Of a DNA stretch of 64,000 nucleotides, positions 41,691-52,604 are shown one piece after another. The stretch is from Symbiodinium natans (Eukaryota > Sar > Dinophyceae > Suessiales > Symbiodiniaceae): contig CAJNDS010002849.1 of NCBI GenBank assembly GCA_905221605.1, positions 146,963 to 210,962 of the forward strand, written 5' to 3'. Made by a program: the position numbers and the translations under genes. Numbering within the stretch: position 1 is the first letter of the stretch; each line of letters opens with the position of its first letter. Under the pieces are notes generated by a model. The model saw nothing but the letters and a program-made list of their open reading frames with translations, ran no database searches and was not told where the DNA came from.

Positions 41691-41774
41691 GCAATATGTT
41701 TCACGTCGGAAACCTGTTTGAAGGGACCGGGGACCAGAGGGGCCCTAGTCGGTCGCACGCCGAGTCAGTCACCC

Positions 41775-41840
41775 CTAAACCCTAAATCCAAAACCTAAGC
41801 CATCACCCTGCACCCTAAAGCCCAAACCCTAAACACCTTA
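41775..41840 (-). repeat. Short CCCTAAA-type tract
   Basis: About seven degenerate units. Confidence 0.8.
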
Positions 41841-42237
41841 TCCCTCAGCGCCAAGCAGGTGTCGGATAGTCGACACCGTGCCATGTGCGGTCCCCCGACT
41901 CTGCATGAGACTCTGACACCGCACAGCCGAACGGATCATCCCGTGTCTGACTCCGTCTACGCCAGTAACACGAAGCAGTGGCTGACACGAGGTTGCCCCT
42001 AGCCCTAGGCCCCCCCCAGGCAGCATTTCCAGGACATATTCCTGCAGAGCCACTTATAGCAAACATTAATAATAGACGACCAACACAGAGATGTGACAAG
42101 AAGACAGAACGAATTCTAAGGTGTAATAACGGCGGGGATTTGCAAGATATGCAAAAGCCAAACCCGAAATCCAGTACTTCTAAAACTGCCCCCCCACCCT
42201 GCTCATCAAACGCACACACTGGCATCATTATGATCAG

Positions 42238-42560
42238 ACCACCACCACCACCACCACCACCAGATCCACCACCACAACCACCATCGCAACCTCCACCACC
42301 ACCACCACCGCCGCCGCCACCGCCACCGCCACCGCCACCACCACCACCACCACCACCACCCCAAACCCAACCCACCCGCACACACCACCTGCACACACCC
42401 ACCGACACCACCGACCCACACCACCGACCCACACCGCCCGCCCGCACCACCACTCACACCAAAACCCACTCCTACGCAGCCACCAACACCCACACCAACA
42501 CCTCCACCGAAAACACCCACACGCCGCCAACACAACGCCCTGCCACTACCGCCACCTCCA
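42238..42560 (+). repeat. ACC/CCG triplet and CACCCACA-type low-complexity tract
   Basis: About 120 bp of ACC triplets with CCG and CCA variants, then about 200 bp of irregular C/A-rich sequence. The frames (poly-Pro, Thr/His/Pro on plus; Gly or Val/Trp on minus) are composition artefacts. Confidence 0.9.
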
Positions 42561-43476
42561 CCACCACCTCTGCCACAACCCATATGCAGCAAAGCAAGCT
42601 TCGGATCTGGAAATCCAAGACTCTGGGGACAGCTTTTGTGAAAAGAGTCTGCCTGCAAAACCTGCCACGATCGGATAAACATGTTGCAAATTGACAAACT
42701 TCAAAACATGGAAGATGGGCTGAACGATCGCACGATATCGCATGTGCCCGAACACAAACCCATGCGCTTCTCTTGAAAAGGCTCTGAGGTCCACCGAAAC
42801 AGAGACACCGAGGTGATCCGAGATGCAGAGGTCCGTGAAGAATCTCGAAGCATCCGCCTCCGCGATGCACAGGAGCTTGTTGCCCTCGTCCTCCTCCAAA
42901 GAACCAAAGGCGAAGAGAAGGCAGGCTCTGAAATTTCGGGGCCATGTTCGGGCTCCATTTTCTGATGCTCTGGGTTTCGGGAACCTTCACGTTTCTTCAC
43001 GAGATTCAGAGGTGGCGCGAAGAACAACAACAGAACCAAAGGGCCTGAATATTGAAAACTGTGCAAACCCCAAGCGCTTCGCTAAGTCTCCAACTCCCCA
43101 CTTTAGTGCCCCTTAAGACCACATTGAAGAAGAAGCCTTGAGCTGGTGCAGCAAGTCCATGGCCCAAACTTCCACCGGGGGCCTTGGTCTTCAGATTGCA
43201 GCTTGCGACACTTTGTGCATCTTTGTGCACCTTCCAATGCGTCAATGCACCGTACTGGATGTGCGGATCTTTGGCACTGCCCCAAGTACTTCCAGCGCAT
43301 GCCAACACAGGCCACCCGACACATTCCCATTATTAACTCTGCATTCCCCGGCGCAGCAGGTCAAAGACGCCGATGAACTCCGACCGACTCAAGAAGCCCA
43401 CTGGCGCAGTTGCCTCAACGCCGGCTGAGGCCAGTATGCTCTGCGAGACGGAGGGGGTTCGGAGCTTCAGTGGCAA
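42561..43476. other. Spacer with overlapping frames
   Basis: Minus frames of 100-170 codons (42472-42990, 42701-43066) and plus frames overlap without domains. No gene called. Confidence 0.3.
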
Positions 43477-43676
43477 TCTGAATGCCAGATCCTAACACTG
43501 CGTATTGGACTGGCCGAGAACGGCTGAGGCGCGAAGAATCGAAAAACGCAGAGCGGAGAATCGGAAAACGCCAGGCACGAATCAAACACTGTGCGGTGCT
43601 GAATCGCCGAACAGGGGCGGCTGAATCAGAAAAGGAAAGCTCGACGCGGACACGTCCTGCCGCAGTAGCCACTTTT

Positions 43677-44053
43677 AGAAAACATTGGTCATTAGGTCGC
43701 GCCAAACACACCAAATCAGAAACATGGAAAGTTCCAAAAACCTCGGAAGCTCGAAGTCTATTTTGCGCCGCAAAAACCACGCCGTGTCTAAAAGAGGAAA
43801 CTAGAAAGTTTGGGCATTAGATCGCCCCAGAAAGACCAAATCAGAAAACACGGAAATCTCCAAATCAGCGCTGCGGAAGCTCGAAACGGACCCTCCCTCA
43901 AAGCCCATTCTGCGCCGCAGCAGCCACGCCGTGTCTAAAAGAGGAAACTAGAAAGTTTGGTCATTAGGTTGTGCCGGAAAGACTACATCAGAGAACACGG
44001 AAAGCTCCAAATCAGCACCGCGGAAGGCCGAAACGGACCCTGCAGAAAGCCAC
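43677..44053 (+). repeat. Three tandem copies of a 125-149 bp unit
   Basis: CATTAGGTCGCGCC (43689), CATTAGATCGCCCC (43814) and CATTAGGTTGTGCC (43963) mark the units. CACGCCGTGTCTAAAAGAGG and the following ACTAGAAAGTTT are repeated at about 43780 and 43927. The array leads directly into CCCTAAA-type repeats, like a subtelomeric satellite. Confidence 0.8.
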
Positions 44054-44060
44054 GCCCCCT

Positions 44061-44455
44061 CACCCTAAAACCCGAAGCCCGAAACCCGAAAAACCTCACA
44101 AGCCTAAAACACCCTAAAACCTAAACCCTAACAAAACCCTAAACCCTAAACCCTAAAAACCCCTAAACCCTAAACCCTGAAAACCCCTAAACCCTAAATC
44201 CTAAACCCTAACATAACCCTAAGCCCTAAACCTAAAACAACTCTAAACCCTAAACCCTGAAAACCCCTAAACCCCCAAAGACCCCTAAACCTATACCCTA
44301 AACTCTAAATAACCCTAAACCCTAAACCATAAAAAGCCCTGAGCCCTAAACCCTAAAAACTCCTAAACCCTAAACCCTAAAGCCTAAACCCTAAACCCTG
44401 AAAACCCCTGAACCCTAAACCCTAAAAAACCCAAAGCCCTAAACCCTAAAAACCA
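44061..44455 (-). repeat. Degenerate CCCTAAA array 5a
   Basis: CCCTAAA units with frequent AAAACCCC and CCCTGAAA variants, same orientation as array 4. Confidence 0.9.
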
Positions 44456-44785
44456 TTGACATAAGAATATACATCGAGAAGGCATAGGGGTCTCTTTCCG
44501 AATAGGGTCCATTCTGAGGGTAGAATGGGTCTATGCGGCGTAAGGGGGGTAGTATAAGTAGGGAGAGTGTCTATGCATAGGGGTCTGTGGAAAATGGAAG
44601 ACCCCCATGTATAGGGGTCGATATGAGAGTCGGCAGGGCCTATGCATAGGGATCTGGCATGTAGACAGTAGGTTGACAGCATAGGTACCTAGCTAAAACT
44701 CATAGGGTCTATGTAGCGGTCTATCGACGCCTATGATAAACAGCTACTTGCCAGACCTATCTTCGAGTAAGAGTTCGATAAGTAA
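44456..44785. repeat. CATAGGG-rich block between telomere-type arrays
   Basis: Recurrent CTATGCATAGGG, ATAGGGGTCT and GGTCTATG motifs over about 300 bp, unlike either flank. They may be a highly diverged relative of the TTTAGGG repeat or a separate short satellite. Confidence 0.6.
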
Positions 44786-45060
44786 ACCCTGAACCCTACA
44801 AGCCCCTGAGCCCTAAACCCCAAAACGCCCTGAACTCTAAACACCCCTAACAAAACCGTAAACCCTAAAAACCCCCTAAACCCTAAACCCTAAAACCTTG
44901 CAACCCCTGAGCCCTAAACCCACCAAACCCTGAAAACCCCTAATCCCTGAACCCTAAACGCCCCAAACCCTCAAAACCCTTAAGCCTATACCCTAAACCC
45001 TAAATAACCCTAAACCCTAAACCATAAAAATCCTGAGCCCTAAACCCTAAAAACCCCTAA
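44786..45060 (-). repeat. Degenerate CCCTAAA array 5b
   Basis: Same type of repeat resumes after the CATAGGG block. Confidence 0.9.
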
Positions 45061-45490
45061 TCGCGTCGCGCTTTGCCGCAAAAGCTTCAGAGTTTTCAGG
45101 GTTTCAGGCAAAGGGTTGGAGGGAAAGCAGATCTACGACTGTGAACACAGTTTTCGAAGGCGCCCAGCACGCGTCATGCTGGAGCCTGGCGTTTTCACAT
45201 TCAGCCCTGCCCTGCGTCAAGTTGGCTCCCGCTCTCTTGAATACGCCTAGTATGGGTCAGGTTTGAGGCTCGTGTTCCCTGATGTGGCCCCCCGGCGTCC
45301 ATTTGGCTCCAGGTGGTTTGTCGATTGCAGCCTGGGGTTCTCCGATTGGAGCCTGCCCGTTTTCGGATTCACGTTGGGTCGATTTGGGCCCCCCGTTTTC
45401 CGATTCACGCTCCCTCCACTCCCGTGAGAACAATTCTGATCAAGCCCTCCAGCCAAGCTACTTGTTGCACGCAGCAAGCCGCAATATCCA
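45061..45490. other. Spacer
   Basis: Contains two copies of a GTTTTC-GATTCACG motif near 45358 and 45400. No gene seen. Confidence 0.35.
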
Positions 45491-45569
45491 ATGGCGAAGA
45501 ATCGTCGCAAGACCTTGGCTTGTCAACGACTGTATGTTCGGCGATGGCTCAAAAAAGGATCAAGATGCA

Positions 45570-45824
45570 AATGCAAGGCGAGGAAGAAGCTATGGCATTG
45601 GATGCAAGATCCTTTCAAACCAGGAATATACGCACCCAGAAAACGCGATGGGAACCCTTCAAGCATCGGCCGCCAAACAAGTTCATTTCAGGGACGGCGT
45701 GGTGCAGTGGGCGTCGCCTGTCCGCCTGCTGTACGATGAGGGACACGTAAAAGCCTTGACTCCCCGCAGCATGCCGCCAAGCAAACGGTTTCACCACGAA
45801 CTGGTTGAGGAGCTAATCATGTAG
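45570..45824 (+). CDS. Candidate plus-strand exon, unknown protein
   Basis: The plus frame reads ASAAKQVHFRDGVVQWASPV, then RLLYDEGHVKALTPRSMPPS, then KRFHHELVEELIM and stops with TAG followed by GTCAAG. KQVHF fits the loose K-x-V-x-F docking pattern of protein phosphatase 1 partners, which is a weak hint only. Two other plus frames overlap it with lower quality. One of the few convincing plus-strand frames. Confidence 0.4.
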   Translation, partial: NARRGRSYGIGCKILSNQEYTHPENAMGTLQASAAKQVHFRDGVVQWASPVRLLYDEGHVKALTPRSMPPSKRFHHELVEELIM

Positions 45825-45829
45825 GTCAA

Positions 45830-46440
45830 GGTATGTTTCTGAGGCTGCGGTGGGCCCTGTATTACCCAGACTTGATGGTTGAACTGGTGGCACCGGCTTC
45901 GGTGCCGCGTCGAGCTGGCTGCTGAGGAGCAGAGCAGTTCTGGCGGGCGCAAATATACCACTGGGCCGCCGCAAGAAATGGAAGATCGAAAGTAACCTCG
46001 GCTTTCTGTCTGGTACGTGCACTAAGCCTGATGCTTTTAAACATTTTATGCACACGTGCCGCTCCTGGCCACACAATTGAAGTGCCGCCCCAGGGCCCAC
46101 AAAGTTTACTTCGCGGTGTGACCTTTCGATCTGCACGAGCGCAACTTAAGGGACGAACCCAGGCCAACGAAAGCTCTGGGACTGCGCGGCTTGTTCAACT
46201 GGCTTGTGTCCTCCTGATGGTTTTTCAGTATCTCACTTGACACAGGGTGTAGGTTCTCGAAGCTGGTCTAACGACAAGGGCCTTGTTTGATCCGTTGCTC
46301 GTTGCAGCAGGTATAAGTCATAATGTCAAAACGTTTTCCGCACTTCTTGCAAGGCCACTAGCTTCCTGAAATGGATTCGACAAAGCTCCCGAGAATCGAA
46401 TATACACAGCAAAGACGACGCTAGCCAGAATACCTGGCAC
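45830..46440. other. Spacer, no supported gene
   Basis: Minus frames at 45813-46136 and 45862-46167 overlap and are not identified. Confidence 0.3.
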
Positions 46441-46569
46441 AAGTCAACCATGACCGTTCAAAGCCATGACAAGCGCCGCAGACCCAGCCACCATCACACG
46501 CAAGAGTCATCCCATGAATCATATGGCATCTCACAACGGCACACGGCAAAAAGTGACAAAGCTCCCAAC

Positions 46570-46837
46570 AAGTCGGCCAGGGAGCCACTGCTCCATCTGA
46601 GAGCACATCAGTGTTCAATGAATTTGGCGAGATGCTACGTCCTTGTACGATGAACTCCTGACCAAATGCGGAAAGTTGTGTTGCGCACAGTTCACCCACC
46701 AAACAACAACAAGAAGAGGTGCAGCAATTACTCACTTGATCCATCTTGATGCTGACAGGCATATCCAACTTGTTCTGGACAATAAGAACGATTCTCTCAA
46801 AGCCATGCACACCAATGTCCAAGCAGCTTACTTTCAT
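46570..46837 (-). CDS. Two candidate exons, unknown protein
   Basis: The minus frame reads LDIGVHGFERIVLIVQNKLD then MPVSIKMDQ and meets a canonical GTGAGT donor near 46735. The next segment follows TTTGGTCAG near 46660 and reads EFIVQGRSISPNSLNTDVLS. The good splice pair supports a minus-strand gene. No family recognised. Confidence 0.45.
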
Positions 46838-46839
46838 GA

Positions 46840-49800
46840 CTCACAAAGTCCTTTCCCGGAACAGAAAAACATCGTGGTATGCCATGGGTCAGGCTCGCGA
46901 AACTCATCGTCCACGGCTAACCAGATGCTTACGGGGAGCGAAGACCTGCGAGAGCTCAGGGAAGAGAGCATGGCAATTGCATCATCTCAACACTACCCCC
47001 AAAAGGTGTGACGTGTCTCCGGATTTTCGCCCCCTTTGTTTGTCGAGGGCAAGGCAAAGTGCAGAACGCCTTTGTCTAGAAAGGCTGGGGGCGTTCCATT
47101 TGCACCTAGCATTTTCATTACAAGTGCACGGTGGGTGGAGAAGGCATCCCAGCCCCACCAATCGGAGGTACCCATCCCCCAGGTACCCATCCCCCATCCC
47201 TGAACGCAAACCGAGCCGAACGTTCTGGACTCATGTTCCTAGCTGGACAAGGAGACTCGAGCCCTCAGCAACCCACCATCACCCGCATCTGAGCTATTAA
47301 TTAGTTAAAGGGCCCAATTAAATCTTAAATCCTATTCTCATATAATTAATACTAACTTTGTATCCTCAAGGACCCACTTTATCATTGCCCAAAACGTGAG
47401 AAATTTTTAATTTGTGACATTAAGAGTGTAAAAAGCCCCACATAATATGGCAAGTTTTACGGGGATCTTTACCGTACAATTAAAAATCGCAAAATCTGTG
47501 AGGATACAAATGAAAGAAATGAACGATAAGATTTCGAAAATCGGAAACGAACTTGCTCCTTTAACATGTCCTCTAGATCGATGAAATTCAAATAAAGTCC
47601 AGTTGGCTCTGAGATCTGTGGGAGGCAACCACCCCAAAGCCATGCGCACAGTACTAAACACCGCAAAGCTGAGGGTCTGATGAAACATAAGACATGCTGA
47701 GGATGTAGGCACACAAGCCCAACCCCTGCTACTTTGGCACGACTTGCCTATTGCAAGGTCAACTTAAACCTACCACTGTAGCACCTTTCCTGTCCATTCG
47801 ACATCGAAAAAACACGCCTAGCGAGACCGGCAAGAAAGAATTCTGCCGACAGTATGTGCAACTGCAAAGCAGAAGACACACACTCGTCGTAGACATCACA
47901 AAATATTACAAAGAGCACGGAGAGCAGCAAAAACAATCGGGTGAAACACGGGAGTGCAGTCGACACGGTGTTGGGATGTGTTCGGATTCGCACCTGCCCA
48001 GAGAGAGATTCAAAGCCAGAGAGTGTTCCACCGTGCCGTTGGACTCACCACGGAGGCACGCATCGTCCCAATCACCCGTCCTGTGTTCGGCTTTGCAGTG
48101 CCCTTCCAACGTCTAGACCCTCCAGGCTCAGGGGTTTCGGGATACTAGGAAGCCCGACCTGCAACTCAGGGTGCATCTTCAATGCCTGGCTGTCAACCAC
48201 TTCCTGCTGCATCTTCATCCAGAAGTATCAAACCCGAGGGCGTCCTCTTGTCGCACTTCCTAGCAGCCACAACTCACACATCCCCCCCAAAGCGACCCAG
48301 GCCACCCTGAGACTGACATTCCCTTGACAAGCCAAAGTTCCAGAATCCCCCAAGACTCAAAGCACGGGGGGAAATGCAGCTCAGTCGCAGCAGCGCATCG
48401 GAAGGAGTCCACCGGCCCGACACAGCCAGACCGCCGTCAGGTTTGCAGCAATAGTCCTTAGGCACCGAGAAGGAATGGAGAAAGGCTCTTAAAGGGAGAG
48501 AAGACTCTCTCTCTCTCAGCGCTGCGGCTTGTTAACGTAGAAAGAGAACTAAGTGAACAATCGTGTGCTGCATGTGCTCTGTTGTGGGGCTGCAATCGCC
48601 AGGTGGCAAGATCTCGCTCCGGCTGACAGGGGCCCTCACAGTTCAGAAACTCGGCCCCCTGGCGGAGGTAGGAGCCTCCAAATACAAGGGTGCACAGAAG
48701 GACCATCTTTGGGAACAGGACTCAGTTGACTCAGCTAATGAACAGTAGCCTGCACCAAATCAAAAAAACAACTTGTCAAGAAAACTCTCGGGTTCGCGAT
48801 GAAACGACGTCTACTGAGTCTATTGTTTGCTGGTGGCGATGGCAGCCAGGATTAACTGCAATTGTACTGTAGAGGGCCTGGCGCCCTGGCACGAGCCAGA
48901 GCTTTGGCAAGAAACAAATGACCCATCATCAGCCAACAAGATCCAGAAAGCATGCGAAAAGGTTCCTCAGGCTGCCCTGGGCCACCCTGCGGCGCAGCCC
49001 TCAAACCTGCAAACGAATCCGACAAACCTGGAGCCTGATGGGACCGAGAAGTTGTTGGCGCAGGTGTACCCGGTGGAGTCTTGGAAGTAGCGCGCAAGAT
49101 CTGCAGCTGCGTAGATTTGCTACCAAAGGTTGACACAATAACCCCGTACTTAGGAAAGCCGAAGCTCGCAAAGAACAAGCCATGTACTGGGGGGAAGCCT
49201 TTGCCCACAACAGGGAACAGCCTTCTTCAAACGAGAACCTAGTCAAGTCTGTACAAGTAATTGGAACCTACGGGGCTTGCAGCGTCCGCACTGCCAGCCG
49301 CAACAGTCGTGGATTGCGTGCTTCGTTCTTCAACTTGCAAACCAAGCTACGACGCCACAAAAGAGGGGGGGCCGTAGGCAGCGGAGTGACCCCAAAATCC
49401 GGAGGCCTTTATGCACGTCGCGGCCGTTTTGGTGGCGTCATAGCTTTGCTTGCAAGTGCAAGCGCGCTCGCTGCAGGCCCCGGAGGTTCCGGTTACAAAC
49501 CCTTCAATACACCCGGAACCCATAGCCCGAAGCTGCCCTAAAGCCTGTCTTTCCCGACCTCCACCTGGCCTTCAACAGAAGGGCTACGGCACTTCCCTTT
49601 TTGGAGGCCTAGGTGTTTGCTGGGGCATTTTCACTGTTGCTTGGCCCTGTTTTGTCCCCAGCCCAACCCCATCTTTGAAAAAGTAGTCTTGCGGCAAGTT
49701 AAGCTTGCGTGCGCATTGTCAGACCTGAAACCTAAGTAGTACAGCCTCTGAGGTCTTTCAGTTCAAGAGGGTTTGCCTTTGCCGACCATATGCACTGCAA

Positions 49801-49990
49801 CGCAGCAAACAGATCGAACAATAACTGCACAACCGCTCCCCCACCCACCTAATAATCTAAGCTAGAGTTGCACCAGACGTCCCAGCGTCCTTGTTGTTCA
49901 GCAGCTCCAGTGCTATCAGCAGAGGAGCTGCGGTTCGTCAGCTCCTGGCTGGTTCGCACTGATTCCAAACCTGAGGTGTGGGTTATCGGG
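46840..49990. other. Long stretch without a firm gene
   Basis: 47290-47620 is AT-rich (TTAATTAG, TATAATTAATAC) and may be an insertion. At 47751-48116 a plus frame (EFCRQYVQLQSRRHTLVVDI) and a minus frame (FTRLFLLLSVLFVIFCDVYD) compete. At 48852-49208 (minus) and 48827-49090 (plus) two Pro/Gln-rich frames compete. The 119-codon plus frame 49182-49541 is Gly/Arg-rich. None is called. Confidence 0.3.
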
Positions 49991-50019
49991 AACTAATGAG
50001 AGAACAAGTGAGAAATGTT

Positions 50020-50230
50020 CAGAAACATGTGTGAGAACATGTCCTGGAAAAACTGCAGCGGTTGGCGCTCTTCGCCAGCGATGCTGGACAGCCTCAGCAT
50101 GCCCAAGCTGTTCTGGACCAGACGGATGAGTTTGGATTGCGGCAGGCTAGGACACCCATCCTTGTGCTCTGATTTTGAAGAGCGACTCTTCTGGCAGCGA
50201 CCACAGAAGCATGGGTATCCTCGGGCCCAA
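50020..50230 (-). CDS. Candidate exon, unknown protein
   Basis: The minus frame reads CGRCQKSRSSKSEHKDGCPS, then LPQSKLIRLVQNSLGMLRLS, then SIAGEERQPLQFFQDMFSHM. It follows two coding-like segments on the same strand (50470-50630 and 50660-50860) and is probably the next exon of that gene. Confidence 0.4.
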
Positions 50231-50469
50231 AAGCACAAGAACGCGCAGCAACACCTGGAAAATCGAACAGACCATTTACCCGTCATCAACTGGAGCTATG
50301 CTCCCATCTGCCAAGGGGCTGGTACTCGTTGGAGACCTGTGCCTGTGCTTATGCCCCTTCTTCCGCGTCTGGCATGTGGGGGCCATGTTACACTTTGTCA
50401 TGCACATTCCCCTTTCGTTCTTTGGGGCTTGGGGGTTGCTTTCTCCAAGGGTTACTCTTTCCTGACTAT

Positions 50470-50626
50470 TTCCTGACTCTTCATTTTCTGTATCCCTGAG
50501 TCTGCGTTCCGGGGCCCCGGCAGCGGCTTGGCGAAACTGGAAGGTGCCCGGGCCGAGCAGCAGGTCCATGGCGCCGCTGTTGTTGGCGCCATCGCCTGCT
50601 AGGGACCTTCCGCAAGACATTTGCAA
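50470..50626 (-). CDS. Candidate exon, unknown protein
   Basis: The minus frame reads MSCGRSLAGDGANNSGAMDL, then LLGPGTFQFRQAAAGAPERR, then LRDTENEESGNSQE. Hydrophilic with even composition. Middle member of three candidate exons. Confidence 0.4.
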
Positions 50627-50647
50627 AAGTTCTCAACAAAAAGCCGC

Positions 50648-50862
50648 TCAATCACTGCCCCCTCTCTCTAACGCTTTAGCAGACAGTTTGTAGGCTTTGC
50701 CCAAGGACCGGTATCGGTTCACCATGGTCTGCTCAGAGCTCTCATCATCCAGAACACAGAAGCGCAGGCAGGAGCTGTAGACGGAGATGCGAAGGTCATT
50801 CTTGAGTAGCAGCTCTCTCGCTTCCTGTGAGGCGGACCGAACCGCAACCCGAACCATCATAC
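50648..50862 (-). CDS. Candidate exon, unknown protein
   Basis: After GTGTTTCAG near 50863 the minus frame reads MMVRVAVRSASQEARELLLK, then NDLRISVYSSCLRFCVLDDE, then SSEQTMVNRYRSLGKAYKLS. The composition is clearly protein-like. The frame stops at 50648, so this is either a terminal exon or an internal exon with an unseen donor just before the stop. Confidence 0.5.
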
Positions 50863-50884
50863 CTGAAACACTGAACCGGTTCTA

Positions 50885-51280
50885 ACAGAGCCCTGAACAC
50901 CTCATCAACTCAGTGCTAGCGGCTGAAGAAACCCGGCTGCTTGCTTCGACCAGAAACTCGAGGATCCTGAGCTTCGATCCAAACTCAAATAGTTCGTTCG
51001 GGTTCGGGTGGTGGGGAGTTATTTCAAAAAAATCTTGTTGCAAACAGCCCGTTGTCAAAGCTGCGAACATATGACAAGACATGACAAGACAATATGAGGA
51101 GTTGGCATACCGGCTGGAATCATGAAGGACCTCTCAAAGCTAGACCAAAGAACCCATTCATTGTATCCGAAAAGAATATCTATGCTAAGCATAGTGATGT
51201 ATAAACTGTCTATGCTGTCTTCAAGATGATAGATACACGTTTGCAAACTGAATTCCAAGTGTACGCGGGACTTCACTTGC
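50885..51280 (-). CDS. Two candidate exons, unknown protein
   Basis: Minus frames read NPNELFEFGSKLRILEFLVE then ASSRVSSAASTELMRC (50890-51010), and DSIDSLYITMLSIDILFGYN then EWVLWSSFERSFMIPAGMPT (51080-51230). Both look coding and lie immediately upstream of 50648-50862, so a multi-exon minus-strand gene is likely. Family unknown. Confidence 0.4.
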
Positions 51281-51337
51281 AAAAGCCGTTTGCTAATTGA
51301 TTTTCAAAGTGTACGGGGGACTTCACTTGCAAAGGCG
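51238..51337 (+). repeat. Tandem duplication of about 49 bp
   Basis: CGTTTGCAAACTGAATTCCA and its diverged partner CGTTTGCTAATTGATTTTCA start at 51238 and 51287. Both continue AAGTGTACG-GGGACTTCACT. One duplicated copy extends the coding-like frame upstream of it. Confidence 0.75.
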
Positions 51338-51339
51338 GA

Positions 51340-52466
51340 TTAGAGACCGTGAGGTATTGCAAACATGTGCATAGACAAAGTGGAACAAAAAACAGGAAAG
51401 CCTTTCGCGGCCATGTCGGGGGCATGTCAAGAAGCCGCTCGTTCGTGGAGCCGGCCAGTGGGCCCGTCAGAGAGAGCGTGAGGCCCACACGAAGTTCGTA
51501 GGGGAGGCGACAATACCTGGAGGCAGGGCAGAGATGTCAAGGCTGGAGTGCTTGCATGTATATATAAACATGCACGCACCAACATGATAGAGGTGTCTCA
51601 TCCTAAGTGATGGAAAGACCAAGAGCAAAAATGCAGTGTACATGTGCAAGCTTGCATCTCAGACAAGCCAAACAGAAGCGGCTCCCCTGAGCCGCAAACA
51701 AGCTTAAAAACAAATCAACGAAGGCGGTCACAGGCACTGTGGCCAGGAGGAGCCACTGGTGAAGTTCGTCTCTATGCAAGTCGGTGCATCTGGGCCAACC
51801 ACGCTTTGTACTGAGCCGCATGCCTGAACAACAGCTTGTGGGGCGACCCGAAACCAAACCGAAACCGCTATCGCGAGGACAAAGGCTGTGGGCACCGTGA
51901 GTCAAAAAATGGCGGGAAGGGCCGAGTCAGAAAAAACTGAGGCCGTGTGGGCAACTGCCGCACGGAGTCGGACACATGATGGGCACGAGTCAAGACGGGA
52001 CGGCACCGAGTCGGAAGATGCACATAGAAGAGAAAGGACAGAAAAAAACAAAAAAAAAAACACACACATAACACTCAAATAGGGGCAGAGATTCAGCAAG
52101 CCTGAGATTCCATGGCTTGGGGATCACTGTTGAGGGCTTAGTGGTTGGGTTTGGGTCTCTTCATTTGGGGGTGTAGGAACCCTAACACCTAACTCGAAAC
52201 CCTGACACCACTCCCAAAAAAACCGAAAACCAGAAAGGATCCCTAGTAGGACTTTATTTGGCAATCACCTTACGACTTGAACCCGGACCTTTAGGTTCGG
52301 AGTACGGTAGAAACAGCTAAGGGCGTTCAAGGAGTCTTGCACAAGGCTTGCCGATTTTTTTCGCGGGTGGGACTGCAAGAAAGCCTGTTTCTCTAACTCT
52401 GCATCACACCACAAGCATGAACAAACCAAACTCTGCGTCGCTTCATCTTGGCATGAGTTGGCATGT
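51340..52466. other. Spacer with weak minus frames
   Basis: The minus frame at 51603-51905 includes KRGWPRCTDLHRDELHQWLL, undecided. Short CCCTAA/CCCTGA tract at 52177-52210. Confidence 0.3.
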
Positions 52467-52604
52467 CTATGCGCAACTGGCTTCGGGGCGCTTCGCCTGG
52501 TACGTGTTCTGGCTCAACAGGCTGTTGCAATCCTCTTGCGCATGAGCCCACCAGGAGAACCACGAGAGCACACAGAGCGCGCGAGCGAGAACGGAAAGGC
52601 CCAT
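52467..52604 (-). CDS. First exon with signal peptide, secreted or membrane protein
   Basis: An ATG at 52604 opens MGLSVLARALCVLSWFSWWA followed by HAQEDCNSLLSQNTYQAKRP and EASCA, stopping at 52467. The first 22 residues are a textbook signal peptide (positive Arg, hydrophobic core, AHA cleavage site before Gln). The mature part has two Cys. The stop soon after suggests the true exon ends at a donor before it and that the gene continues on the minus strand, perhaps into the exons at 51.2-50.0 kb. The longer in-frame extension to 52856 upstream is not protein-like. Confidence 0.5.
   Translation of the reverse strand: MGLSVLARALCVLSWFSWWAHAQEDCNSLLSQNTYQAKRPEASCA

Noticed and set aside
42206..42697. 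Gly/Trp/Val-rich 163-codon minus frame
   Set aside because: Translation of ACC/CCG triplet repeats and C/A-rich sequence.
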